Of a DNA stretch of 11,281 nucleotides, positions 1 through 6,869 are shown one piece after another; positions within the stretch are counted from its first letter, which is position 1; each line of letters begins with the position of its first letter. Origin of the DNA: Firmicutes bacterium UBA4981. GTDB lineage: Bacteria; Bacillota; SHA-98; UBA4971. A program made the position numbers and the translations under genes. The notes below the pieces were generated by a model. It saw only the letters and a program-made list of their open reading frames with translations, had not been told where the DNA came from and made no database searches. Where the stretch lies: contig DGZL01000138.1 in the NCBI GenBank assembly GCA_002398515.1, forward strand, positions 1 through 11,281, read 5' to 3'.

Positions 1-377
1 TACGTCTTTATAGAGTCATCTATGATGCTACCGGTGATATCAAAGCAGCTATGGAAGGGTTGCTTGAACCTGAGACCCGCGAGGTGGAATTGGGGACAGC
101 CAATGTCCTACAGACGTTCAAGGTTCCGAAGGTAGGCATGGTCGCAGGGTGTATTGTCAGTGAAGGCAAGATTACGAGGGACGCTATAATCAGGGTTGTC
201 CGAGATAACATTGTGATACATGAAGGCAAACTTGCATCTCTGAAGAGGTTCAAGGATGATGCAGGGGAAGTTGCATCAGGTTATGAATGTGGAATCGGTA
301 TCGCAAGTTACCAGGATATCAGAGAAGGCGATGTAATAGAGGCCTTTAAGATAGTTGAGACACCAAGAGAACTCTAG
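1..377 (+). CDS. infB: Translation initiation factor IF-2, C-terminal fragment (5' end outside window)
   Basis: This is the last ~125 codons of IF-2, the GTPase that brings initiator fMet-tRNA to the 30S subunit and promotes subunit joining in the cytoplasm. The reading frame is already open at position 3 (Arg-Leu-Tyr-Arg-Val-Ile-Tyr-Asp) and ends at a TAG at 375-377. The visible part covers the end of domain III and the C2 beta-barrel that holds formyl-methionine. Family hallmarks are IKAAMEGLLEPE, the F-VPKVGMVAGC-V-EGKI segment, GYECGIGI with the conserved Cys near the fMet pocket, and the closing GDVIEAFKIVE. The G domain lies upstream of the window. It is followed after 14 nt by ylxP, the usual Bacillota arrangement. 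The internal ATG at position 51 is not a real start, because the homology runs straight through it. Confidence 0.97.
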   Translation, partial: RLYRVIYDATGDIKAAMEGLLEPETREVELGTANVLQTFKVPKVGMVAGCIVSEGKITRDAIIRVVRDNIVIHEGKLASLKRFKDDAGEVASGYECGIGIASYQDIREGDVIEAFKIVETPREL

Positions 378-391
378 GACGGTACACGCAG

Positions 392-673
392 ATGATGGTC
401 GGAATTCTCAAGGTTGAGATTTTCATAGGATGGGCTACGTCTTTGAAGGACAAGAGACGTGTTGTCAGGAGTATTTGCGACAGGATAAGGTCAAGACATG
501 ACGTAGCCATTGCAGAAGTGGACAATTGTGATTTATGGCAACGATGCACTCTGGGGATAGCATGTGTTTCCAATGAAGCCAGGGTTGTGGAAGGTATGCT
601 ATCCCGAGTGTTGAAAGACATAGAAACTGATGCGGAACTCGAAGTTATCGGTTTCGAGAAATCCGTTGTGTAG
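392..673 (+). CDS. ylxP: DUF503 family protein (YlxP-like)
   Basis: A 93-residue protein of the DUF503 family, called YlxP in Bacillus, where it sits between infB and rbfA exactly as here. The family is small and compact, with no established reaction. Its linkage suggests a role connected to ribosome maturation or translation, which is inference from neighbourhood only. Recognisable family features are the N-terminal beta-strand (VGILKVEIFI), the SLKDKRRVVRSICDRIRSRHDVAIAEV segment with its basic cluster, and the GFEKSVV end. There is no signal peptide or membrane segment. Two tandem ATGs (392 and 395) are possible starts; only a modest GGACGG at about 378-383 precedes them, so the exact start is uncertain by one codon. 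Its length is normal for the family. Confidence 0.9.
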   Translation: MMVGILKVEIFIGWATSLKDKRRVVRSICDRIRSRHDVAIAEVDNCDLWQRCTLGIACVSNEARVVEGMLSRVLKDIETDAELEVIGFEKSVV

Positions 674-691
674 GTTGGCAGGTGGTTACCG

Positions 692-1051
692 GTGACACGA
701 TTAAGGCCGAAGAGAGTTGCTGAGGCGATCCGATCCGAAGTAGCCGATATCTTGGCAAGGGAAATGAAGGATCCAAGGCTTGGTTTTGCTACTGTGACAG
801 ATGTGGAAGTTTCAGGAGATCTTCGACATGTGAAGATATTCGTAAGTGTAATGGGTGATGAAGCGCAAGTATCTGAGACTATGGCAGCCCTTGAAAGCGC
901 CCAAGGCTTTATTCGCAGTGAAATTGGGAAACGCATAAGGCTTCGCCACACACCGCAAATCGTGTTTCGTCATGATACCTCTATCCAACACGGAGCCAGA
1001 GTGTTCCAGCTACTGCAGGAAATCCGAAAGGAAGAGGGGGGCCGGGAGTAG
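692..1051 (+). CDS. rbfA: 30S ribosome-binding factor RbfA
   Basis: RbfA is a single KH-like-domain protein that binds the immature 30S subunit near the 5' helix of 16S rRNA and is needed for late small-subunit maturation and cold growth. This 119-residue protein shows the family pattern: an N-terminal RPKRVAEAIRSEVADILAREMKDPRLGF helix-turn, the VTDVEVSGDLRHVKIFVSV strand pair, then the helix FIRSEIGKRIRLRHTPQIVFRHD with the usual Arg/Pro/Asp residues. The start is GTG at 692, with AGGTGG at 680-685 six nt upstream. An ATG start would lose the conserved N-terminal helix. The stop TAG (1049-1051) overlaps the GTG of nrnA by one base, implying translational coupling. Confidence 0.95.
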   Translation: MTRLRPKRVAEAIRSEVADILAREMKDPRLGFATVTDVEVSGDLRHVKIFVSVMGDEAQVSETMAALESAQGFIRSEIGKRIRLRHTPQIVFRHDTSIQHGARVFQLLQEIRKEEGGRE

Positions 1052-2031
1052 TGGAGAGCCACCAAGAGATTGCAGGGATTCTCTTGAGATATCACAGGTT
1101 TCTCATTGTTACGCACGTAATGCCTGACGGAGACGCTGTCGGATCAATGCTGGGATTAGGTTTAGGATTGCAGAAAAAAGGGCGGCAAGTGACAATGACC
1201 TGTCCCGGAGGAGTCCCTGACAACTTGCGGTTCATCCCAGGTTCGGACCAGGTAGTTCTTGCTGACGAGATACAATCCTATGAATATGACATGGTGGTGA
1301 CTCTAGATTCATCGGATTTGGGACGTATCGAAGGGGTATACGAGAAACTTCCTCCCGGTATACCAATTATGAATATCGATCATCACTCCACAAACAAGGG
1401 GTACGGCACGTACAATTATGTGGACAGCTCATCCGCTGCCACAGGTGAACAGGTTTATAAGATCCTCATTTCCATGAATGTCCGTGTGGATCCCAGTATT
1501 GCAATATGTCTGTTTACTGCAATTGCTACAGACACAGGGTTTTTCAGATTCTCTAACACTACTCCTACAACTCTACGCATAGCTGCCAGGCTGGTGGAGA
1601 GAGGCGCTGAGCCCAGCGGGATTTCAGAGCAGGTTTATGAGGCGAGATCTTTAGAGAACCTCAAGATGCTCGGGCGAGTCCTGGATACTCTACAGGTGGA
1701 CAAGACCGGTAAGATAGCCTGGATGGAGGTGTACGGGGATTGGATGTCCGAGTTGTCCCTCGATGAAGGACAGACTGAAGGGTTTGTGAATTACGCGCGT
1801 ATGGTTAAGGGTGTTGAGGTCGCCCTTATTTTCAGGGAAAGCGCTGACGGGAAAATCCGCGTTGGCATGAGGTCGAAGGGAGAGTTCGACGTAGGCGCGC
1901 TTGCCGAGACATTGGGGGGCGGTGGTCATACAAGGGCAGCAGGCTGTAGCTTAGATAGTCAGTCCATCAGTGAAGCAAAGGAGTTAGTGTTCGGGAAGGT
2001 TTATGAGAGAATGGGGCTAGCAGGTGACTGA
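1051..2031 (+). CDS. nrnA: Bifunctional oligoribonuclease / pAp phosphatase (DHH family)
   Basis: NrnA-type DHH phosphoesterase. In Bacillota such enzymes degrade 2-5 nt RNA fragments (nanoRNA) to mononucleotides and hydrolyse 3'-phosphoadenosine 5'-phosphate, using Mn2+. All metal-site motifs are present: H22-x3-D26-x-D28 (HVMPDGDAVGS), D86 (LDSSD), the D110-H111-H112 signature, and D161 (ATDTGFF). The C-terminal DHHA1 domain has the substrate-binding GGGGHTRAAG loop at residues 289-297. The length of 326 residues is about normal (B. subtilis NrnA 313). The GTG start shares its G with the rbfA stop codon, and a GAGGGGGG stretch lies about 10 nt upstream. Its place beside rbfA, truB and, further on, pnp fits a role in RNA turnover. 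An alternative reading is a more general DHH phosphodiesterase acting on c-di-nucleotide breakdown products, which homology cannot exclude. Confidence 0.94.
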   Translation: MESHQEIAGILLRYHRFLIVTHVMPDGDAVGSMLGLGLGLQKKGRQVTMTCPGGVPDNLRFIPGSDQVVLADEIQSYEYDMVVTLDSSDLGRIEGVYEKLPPGIPIMNIDHHSTNKGYGTYNYVDSSSAATGEQVYKILISMNVRVDPSIAICLFTAIATDTGFFRFSNTTPTTLRIAARLVERGAEPSGISEQVYEARSLENLKMLGRVLDTLQVDKTGKIAWMEVYGDWMSELSLDEGQTEGFVNYARMVKGVEVALIFRESADGKIRVGMRSKGEFDVGALAETLGGGGHTRAAGCSLDSQSISEAKELVFGKVYERMGLAGD

Positions 2032-2034
2032 CTC

Positions 2035-2991
2035 TTGACTCGGGACGGCATATTGCCTTTAGTAAAACCAAGTGGGATGACCTCCCATGATGTTGTTGTA
2101 TTCATAAGGAAGACTTTATGCATGAGAAGAGTAGGTCATACCGGAACCCTTGACCCTGACGCCACAGGCGTGTTAGTTCTCTTGCTCGGTAAGGCGACTC
2201 GCTTAATGCAGTTTATGGTTACGTTGCCAAAGACCTATATTGCCGACATTGTTTTCGGTATCACCACTGATACACTTGACGCGTCGGGACGGGTTGTTTC
2301 AAGAACTGAAGGAGTTGAGGTACCAAAGGAGCGCTTTCTGGAAACGCTTTCAGATTTTCGGGGTGAAATCTGGCAGATCCCGCCTATGGTTTCTGCAGTT
2401 CATCACAAGGGGCGAAGGCTCTATGAGCTTGCCAGAGCCGGCATGGAAGCGCCGCGGGAGCCCCGACGAGTCCACATCCATAGGTTGGCGGTTCAATCAT
2501 GGCCTGAACGCGAGTCTCTTACATTGGGTGATAGAGTATCGGTCTTGGTTGAGTGTTCTTCCGGCACCTACGTACGTCAACTTGCAGCGGATATCGGCGA
2601 ACGTCTTGGGTGCGGAGCTCACATAGGTTCCCTGTCCCGCACTAAGGTCGGCGATATGGACATAACTTCCTGCTACACGTTGGAAGAGATAGAGAAGGCG
2701 GTCTCAGACGGGAGCTTTGCTGACAGTGTTCTGCCGATGTCAGCGGGACTTTCCCATTTACCCACTGTTGTACTGACTGAACACCACCGAGACGCAAGGA
2801 AGAGATTATCTGACGGCACGCCTTATCCGGCAGGAGACCTGCTTCAGAAAATCAAAGGGAAAGAGACAAGCCAGGTTGAGGACGGAGATCTCGTAAGTGT
2901 AGTCGCATCTTCAGGAGACGTTGTTTGTGTTGCCAAGAGAGAGATAAGCGAAGGACGAGACTATTTACAGCCGATTGCTGTTTTTGCTTAG
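2035..2991 (+). CDS. truB: tRNA pseudouridine(55) synthase TruB
   Basis: TruB converts U55 in the T-loop of elongator tRNAs to pseudouridine. The catalytic Asp is D40 in the family signature GHTGTLDPDATGVL (34-47). Other family landmarks are the KPSGMTSHDVV start, DTLDASGRVV, IPPMVSAVHHKGRRLYELAR, and the motif SSGTYVRQLAADIGERLG, which positions the target base. After the synthase domain (to ~225) a C-terminal extension of ~90 residues resembles the PUA-like TruB C-terminal domain. The total of 318 aa is typical. The start is TTG at 2035, three nt after the nrnA stop, with AGGTGA at 2022-2027 giving a 7-nt spacer. The next Met (residue 15) would cut through the conserved KPSG-TSHD motif, so the TTG is well supported. 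Confidence 0.96.
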   Translation: MTRDGILPLVKPSGMTSHDVVVFIRKTLCMRRVGHTGTLDPDATGVLVLLLGKATRLMQFMVTLPKTYIADIVFGITTDTLDASGRVVSRTEGVEVPKERFLETLSDFRGEIWQIPPMVSAVHHKGRRLYELARAGMEAPREPRRVHIHRLAVQSWPERESLTLGDRVSVLVECSSGTYVRQLAADIGERLGCGAHIGSLSRTKVGDMDITSCYTLEEIEKAVSDGSFADSVLPMSAGLSHLPTVVLTEHHRDARKRLSDGTPYPAGDLLQKIKGKETSQVEDGDLVSVVASSGDVVCVAKREISEGRDYLQPIAVFA

Positions 2992-3018
2992 GTAAGCTAT
3001 GGAGACGGAGGTTAACCG

Positions 3019-3993
3019 GTGAGGGTATTTCGAGATGCTTCAGGGATACATCTTAGCGACATGCCTAAATCAGTAGTTGCGCTGGGTACATTCGACGGTG
3101 TGCACTTAGGACACAGGGAGATTCTAGCGCGGTGCGTATCTCGGGCAAAGCAAGACAACGTGCCCAGTGTAGTCTTTACTTTTCATAGGCACCCTCTGGA
3201 GGTCATAAGGCCTCAGTTTGCACCGCAACTCCTCACTGATCTTGAGGACAAACTTGCCTTGATTCAGGAGACAGGCATAGAAAACACGGTTATAGCGCGG
3301 TTTGACGACGAAATGGCCAGAGCTACCCCGGAAGAGTTTGTCCGAGAAATCCTAGTAGATTCTCTGAGGGCTAAGTGGGTGGTTGTCGGATTCAACTACA
3401 CATTTGGATGGAAGGCTCAGGGAAATGCAAAAGGCCTCATGGATCTTGGCGAGAAATACGGTTTTAGTGTTGAAGTTTCGAAACCTGTAGCAGTAGACGG
3501 AACAGTAGTTTCCAGCACAAGGATTCGAACAACCCTTGCCAAAGGGGATGTGGAGGCCGCCTGGGCAATGCTTGGAAGGCCGTTCTCGATTAAGGGAAAG
3601 ATAGTAAGGGGAGACAGTCGTGGGAAAACTCTGGGTTACCCCACGGTTAACCTGGATGTACCTCATGAAATGACCCTTCCTCAACACGGTGTATATGCTG
3701 CCGGCGTTTGTGTCGAAGGCCGCATGTTCGCTGCTGTCACCAATGTCGGCACACGGCCCACGTTTCAAGGAGAGACCATGTCTGTGGAGACGCACATAAT
3801 CGGGTTCGAGGGAGACCTCTACGGAGAGACTTTGAGAGTGTTATTTGCCAAGAGGCTTCGGGACGAAATCAAGTTCGCATCCGGCGAAGCCCTGGCATGT
3901 CAGATCTCGCAAGATGTAGAAAGGGCAAAGGCCGTTCTAAACCAGTGGAACGCTTGCAACAAGACTCAAGGAATCTCCGAGGATGCTTCGTGA
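3019..3993 (+). CDS. ribF: Bifunctional riboflavin kinase / FAD synthetase RibF
   Basis: RibF phosphorylates riboflavin to FMN and adenylates FMN to FAD. The N-terminal nucleotidyltransferase domain (about 15-180) carries the GTFDGVHLGH motif at 23-32, TFHRHPLEV, VVGFNYTFGWKAQGN, and the SSTRIR motif at 165-170 that binds the ATP phosphates. The C-terminal riboflavin-kinase domain (~185-310) carries GKTLGYPTVNLD (T209 and N211 at the Mg-ATP site), GVYAAGV, and NVGTRPTF followed by VETHI with the likely catalytic Glu. The length of 324 residues is normal for the full bifunctional enzyme. The start is GTG at 3019, with GGAGACGGAGG at 3001-3011 just upstream. It follows truB by 27 nt, the standard truB-ribF pairing. 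No terminator hairpin is evident after the stop; the rpsO promoter follows within ~20 nt. Confidence 0.96.
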   Translation: MRVFRDASGIHLSDMPKSVVALGTFDGVHLGHREILARCVSRAKQDNVPSVVFTFHRHPLEVIRPQFAPQLLTDLEDKLALIQETGIENTVIARFDDEMARATPEEFVREILVDSLRAKWVVVGFNYTFGWKAQGNAKGLMDLGEKYGFSVEVSKPVAVDGTVVSSTRIRTTLAKGDVEAAWAMLGRPFSIKGKIVRGDSRGKTLGYPTVNLDVPHEMTLPQHGVYAAGVCVEGRMFAAVTNVGTRPTFQGETMSVETHIIGFEGDLYGETLRVLFAKRLRDEIKFASGEALACQISQDVERAKAVLNQWNACNKTQGISEDAS

Positions 3994-4008
3994 AGGGCGC
4001 AAGTATCG

Positions 4009-4037
4009 TTTACATTGAGATACCCATGTGATAACAT
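4009..4037 (+). promoter_or_regulatory. Putative sigma-A promoter for rpsO-pnp (extended -10)
   Basis: A -35 box TTTACA (4009-4014; 5/6 to TTGACA) and a -10 box TAACAT (4032-4037; 4/6 with the key TA and final T) are separated by exactly 17 nt. TG at 4029-4030 gives an extended -10 element (TG-n-TAACAT). Transcription would begin near 4044, leaving a leader of ~105 nt before rpsO. It lies just after the ribF stop codon, so rpsO-pnp could be expressed both independently and by read-through from the upstream operon. The call rests on box matches and spacing only. Confidence 0.55.
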
Positions 4038-4043
4038 TAACAA

Positions 4044-4149
4044 GTAGTCGCGTGCTCACGCTATCAAAGGCCCGGCGCTAGGATTCTTCGACTCTCCGAC
4101 GAGTTTCTTGGCAGCGGGGGACCTGCATGATTTTAGGAGGTGCAGTGAC
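4044..4149 (+). promoter_or_regulatory. rpsO 5' leader, candidate S15 autoregulatory RNA
   Basis: The leader between the proposed start site and the rpsO ATG can form several helices. Hairpin 1 is GCGT/ACGC (4050-4053/4058-4061) with a 4-nt loop. A longer-range stem pairs CCC and CGCT (4071-4073, 4076-4079) with AGCG and GGG (4113-4116, 4117-4119). It encloses a small ACTC/GAGT hairpin (4091-4094/4101-4104). CTGCA (4123-4127) can pair with TGCAG (4141-4145), placing the Shine-Dalgarno AGGAGG in the loop; alternatively ACCT (4121-4124) pairs with AGGT of the Shine-Dalgarno itself. In several phyla ribosomal protein S15 represses its own mRNA by binding a structured rpsO leader, and the layout here fits that role. 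I cannot match it to a specific published class by eye. Confidence 0.4.
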
Positions 4150-4419
4150 ATGGCTTTGCCTGTCGAAGAAAAACGAGTAATCATAGAAAAATACAGAATC
4201 CATCAACAGGATACAGGCTCACCCGAAGTTCAGATTGCCATACTTACTGAAAGGATAAATGGCTTAACTGAACATTTGAAGGAGCACAAGAAAGACCACC
4301 ATTCCCGAAGAGGGTTATTGAAAATGGTGGGTCAGAGACGTAATCTTCTTAACTACTTGAAAGACAAAGATATTGAGAGATACAGGGCGATTGTGGAGAA
4401 ACTAGGTCTCAGGAAGTAG
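4150..4419 (+). CDS. rpsO: Small ribosomal subunit protein uS15
   Basis: Ribosomal protein S15 is a primary 16S rRNA binder that contacts the three-way junction of helices 20-22 in the central domain and takes part in bridge B4 with 23S rRNA. The protein is 89 residues, exactly the usual length. It has the conserved DTGSPEVQIAILTERINGLTEHLKEHKKDHHSRRGLL core, whose HKKDHHSRRGL patch contacts RNA, followed by MVGQRRNLLNYL. The ATG at 4150 is chosen over an in-frame ATG at 4108 because AGGAGGTG (4135-4142) sits at a proper distance and homology begins at MALPVEEK. It is followed by pnp after 29 nt, the classic rpsO-pnp pairing. Confidence 0.98.
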   Translation: MALPVEEKRVIIEKYRIHQQDTGSPEVQIAILTERINGLTEHLKEHKKDHHSRRGLLKMVGQRRNLLNYLKDKDIERYRAIVEKLGLRK

Positions 4420-4448
4420 TAGTTGAGTTTGAGGAGGATCGATTAAAT

Positions 4449-6620
4449 ATGGAATACCACTGCCTAGATATGATTCTGGGCGGGAGGAGACTTTCGCTTG
4501 AAGTCGGAAAGGTCGCTAAACAAGCTAACGGTTCTGTGTTAGTTCGATACGGCGATACCGTAGTACTAGTGACAGCATGCATGTCTCGGGAACCCCGTGA
4601 GGGGATCGATTTTTTTCCATTGATTGTGGACTACGAAGAAAGGCTTTACGCTGTGGGGAAGATTCCCGGCGGCTGGATAAAACGGGAAGGGAGACCTTCA
4701 GAGGTTGCCACTATTTCTGCAAGGATGATAGACAGACCTTTGAGACCTCTGTTTCCGGAGGGATTCAGACACGATGTTCAGGTAGTCTGTACAGTGTTAT
4801 CAGTGGAGCAAGACAATGACCCGGACATAACTGCTCTCATCGGTGCTTCTGCTGCCTTGGCTATTTCTGATATTCCGTTCAGGGAGCCTGTAGGCGGAGT
4901 GAAAGTAGGCAGGGTTAACGGTGAATTTGTGATTTGTCCTACTCTTTCCCAAGCAGAGGCCAGCGATCTTAATCTAACGATAGCCGGTAGCAAAGGCGCT
5001 ATTCTCATGGTGGAAGCCGGGGCGAATGAAGTTCCGGAAGAGGTTATCTTAGATGCCATCTCCTTCGGCCACAAGTCGGTTATTGAAATTGTGAAGCTTA
5101 TTGATGAATTGGTGTCCAGGTGTGGAAAGCCAAAGCGTGAAGTAGCTTTCTACGCGCCTGATGAAAACGTTGCGTCCAAAGTAAGAGAGCTTGCCACGGA
5201 AGACGTCTCTTCCGCTCTCCGGATTGCAGACAAGCTGACTCGTGAAGAGCGACTGGACGATATCGAGCAGCAGGTTCTTCAGAAACTTATGGATGACGAC
5301 TCTTTGGAAGTTCCTGCTTCCCTTGAGATAGATGTATCAACTGTTCTCAAGGCAGTGGCTAAAGAGCAATTGAGGAAGATGGTTACTGAAGAGTCTGTTC
5401 GTATTGACGGACGCAAATGCGAAGAGATCCGTCAAATATCGTGTGAGGTCGGTCTTCTCCCCAGGGTCCATGGTACAGGGCTTTTTACCCGTGGCCAGAC
5501 CCAGGTTCTCACCAATGCTACCCTAGGCGCGATCGGTGATGAGCAGATGCTGGACGGGCTTGGTGATGAGGAGTCGAAACGATTCATGCACCATTACAAT
5601 TTTCCTCCCTATAGTGTAGGCGAGACGCGTCCGATAAGAGGGCCGGGCAGGCGCGAGATAGGCCATGGCGCCCTGGCTGAACGGGCCTTGACTCCTGTGA
5701 TACCTGATGAAGTGGAATTTCCGTATACTATCAGATTGGTTTCTGAGGTTTTGGAATCCAACGGCTCGAGTTCTCAGGCGAGCGTGTGCGGTTCCACCCT
5801 TGCTCTGATGGATGCAGGAGTTCCGATTAAGAGGCCGGTAGCAGGCATAGCCCTGGGCCTTATGAAGGAAAATGACAAGGTTGCAATCCTCTCGGACATA
5901 ATGGGAATCGAAGATGCCCTTGGTGACATGGACTTTAAAGTCGCAGGCACTGAAAATGGAATCACAGCCCTGCAAATGGACATTAAAATTCACGGGATTA
6001 CAAGTGAAATCATGAGGAAAGCCTTGGAGCAAGCTAAAGACGGACGAATGTTCATCGTTGGTAAGATGTTGGAGGCAATATCCAAACCGCGGGAAGAGCT
6101 TTCGCCGTACGCGCCGCGGATTATCACTATGAGCATTGATCCTGACAAAATCCGTGATGTCATCGGCCCCGGAGGTAAGGTAATAAGGCATATCATTGAT
6201 GAGACCGGTGTGAAAATCGATATTGAGGATGACGGAAGAGTATTCATAGCATCCCAAGATGAGGAAGCCGGTGAAAAGGCGAAGAAAATGATAGAAGACC
6301 TTACCGCGGATGTAGAGGTAGGACGAATATACACCGGTACAGTCACAAGGACTACCAACTTCGGAGCATTTGTAGAAATCCTTCCTGGAAAAGAAGGGCT
6401 TGTCCACATTTCCCAACTGGCTCACACACGTGTCGGTAAGGTGGAAGACGTGGTAGAAGTAGGGGATGCAGTTACGGTTAAGGTAACGGAGATTGACGGG
6501 ATGGGCAGAATCAACTTATCTCGCAAGGACGCTCTTCCGAGAGAGAATGACTCACGTGAAGACTCTGACGGCGGACAGATGCGAAAACGTTCCAATTTCC
6601 CAAAATACCGACGTAAGTAA
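4449..6620 (+). CDS. pnp: Polyribonucleotide nucleotidyltransferase (PNPase)
   Basis: PNPase degrades RNA 3' to 5' by phosphorolysis, releasing nucleoside diphosphates, and can add tails in reverse; it works as a ring-shaped trimer. The domain order is complete: first RNase PH-like domain (~10-140), alpha-helical domain (~230-310), second RNase PH-like domain (~315-545), KH (~553-615) and S1 (~622-690). The catalytic region is intact, with D489 and D495 plus K497 in DALGDMDFKVAGT, and phosphate-binding residues in SNGSSSQASVCGSTLALMDAG. The KH loop IGPGGK is at 572-577, and S1 shows GTVTRTTNFGAFVEILPGKEGLVH. The length of 723 aa is normal. The tail after S1 is rich in charged residues and ends KYRRK. 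GAGGAGG (4431-4437) precedes the ATG. A strong terminator follows about 80 nt after the stop, closing the rpsO-pnp unit. Confidence 0.98.
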   Translation: MEYHCLDMILGGRRLSLEVGKVAKQANGSVLVRYGDTVVLVTACMSREPREGIDFFPLIVDYEERLYAVGKIPGGWIKREGRPSEVATISARMIDRPLRPLFPEGFRHDVQVVCTVLSVEQDNDPDITALIGASAALAISDIPFREPVGGVKVGRVNGEFVICPTLSQAEASDLNLTIAGSKGAILMVEAGANEVPEEVILDAISFGHKSVIEIVKLIDELVSRCGKPKREVAFYAPDENVASKVRELATEDVSSALRIADKLTREERLDDIEQQVLQKLMDDDSLEVPASLEIDVSTVLKAVAKEQLRKMVTEESVRIDGRKCEEIRQISCEVGLLPRVHGTGLFTRGQTQVLTNATLGAIGDEQMLDGLGDEESKRFMHHYNFPPYSVGETRPIRGPGRREIGHGALAERALTPVIPDEVEFPYTIRLVSEVLESNGSSSQASVCGSTLALMDAGVPIKRPVAGIALGLMKENDKVAILSDIMGIEDALGDMDFKVAGTENGITALQMDIKIHGITSEIMRKALEQAKDGRMFIVGKMLEAISKPREELSPYAPRIITMSIDPDKIRDVIGPGGKVIRHIIDETGVKIDIEDDGRVFIASQDEEAGEKAKKMIEDLTADVEVGRIYTGTVTRTTNFGAFVEILPGKEGLVHISQLAHTRVGKVEDVVEVGDAVTVKVTEIDGMGRINLSRKDALPRENDSREDSDGGQMRKRSNFPKYRRK

Positions 6621-6701
6621 TTGGATGGCTTGTATGTTATGATCCCAGCTGAAGAATGAACCAAAGTAGCAGAGAAATGACGTATGGTATGTAAGAGTGT
6701 G

Positions 6702-6747
6702 AAGCCTGACCGAGGAGTATGCGACTTACTCCTGTGGCGGGCTTTTT
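6702..6747 (+). terminator. Rho-independent terminator after pnp
   Basis: A long hairpin is followed by TTTTT (6743-6747). The inner stem is a perfect 7-bp AGGAGTA/TACTCCT (6713-6719/6727-6733) around a 7-nt loop. The outer stem pairs AAGCCTG (6702-6708) with CGGGCTT (6738-6744), including one G-T pair, with a short imperfect middle section in between. It lies ~80 nt past the pnp stop and directly before the putative hbd promoter, so it separates the housekeeping and butyrate transcription units. Confidence 0.9.
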
Positions 6748-6750
6748 CAT

Positions 6751-6779
6751 TTGACACGTTGCCCGGATAGGACTGAAAT
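6751..6779 (+). promoter_or_regulatory. Putative sigma-A promoter for hbd and the sigma-54 regulator
   Basis: A perfect -35 box TTGACA (6751-6756) is followed by a 17-nt spacer and a -10 box TGAAAT (6774-6779; 4/6). It starts four bases after the T-run of the pnp terminator. The predicted start near 6786 leaves a leader of ~84 nt before hbd. I see no -24/-12 element or copy of the GCAATATATTGC palindrome upstream of hbd, which suggests that hbd and the regulator are made from a housekeeping promoter. The rest of the 6621-6869 gap shows no gene. Confidence 0.5.
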
Positions 6780-6869
6780 TCGGCTTTTGTCATGCTTTGC
6801 TCCGTGGGTTGCAGGGATTCCAAGACGAATTGGAGAAAGATGATGCAGCAATTTCGAGGGGGCGCTGAC

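Noticed and set aside
346..951. Long open frame on the minus strand (about 200 codons) opposite ylxP and rbfA
   Set aside because: It lies antisense to two clearly recognisable conserved genes, and its translation shows no domain or family pattern.
1499..1512. GCAATATGTCTG inside nrnA resembling the palindrome
   Set aside because: Only one half matches, and it is inside a conserved coding region far from any sigma-54 promoter.
4108..4149. Longer S15 starting at 4108
   Set aside because: It would add 14 non-conserved residues and place the strong AGGAGGTG site inside the coding sequence; the 4150 start gives the standard 89 residues.
5523..6425. 300-codon open frame on the minus strand within pnp
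   Set aside because: It is fully antisense to the catalytic and KH/S1 regions of PNPase, and its translation is low-complexity-like with no recognisable family.
6621..6701. Possible -24/-12 element upstream of hbd (TGGCTTG...)
   Set aside because: The GC dinucleotide is missing at the required distance from GG, so it does not meet the sigma-54 consensus.
6792..6869. N-terminal extension of Hbd from an upstream in-frame ATG
   Set aside because: Hbd proteins begin a few residues before the GAGQMG Rossmann motif. The 6870 start gives the typical 282 residues and has a ribosome-binding site.
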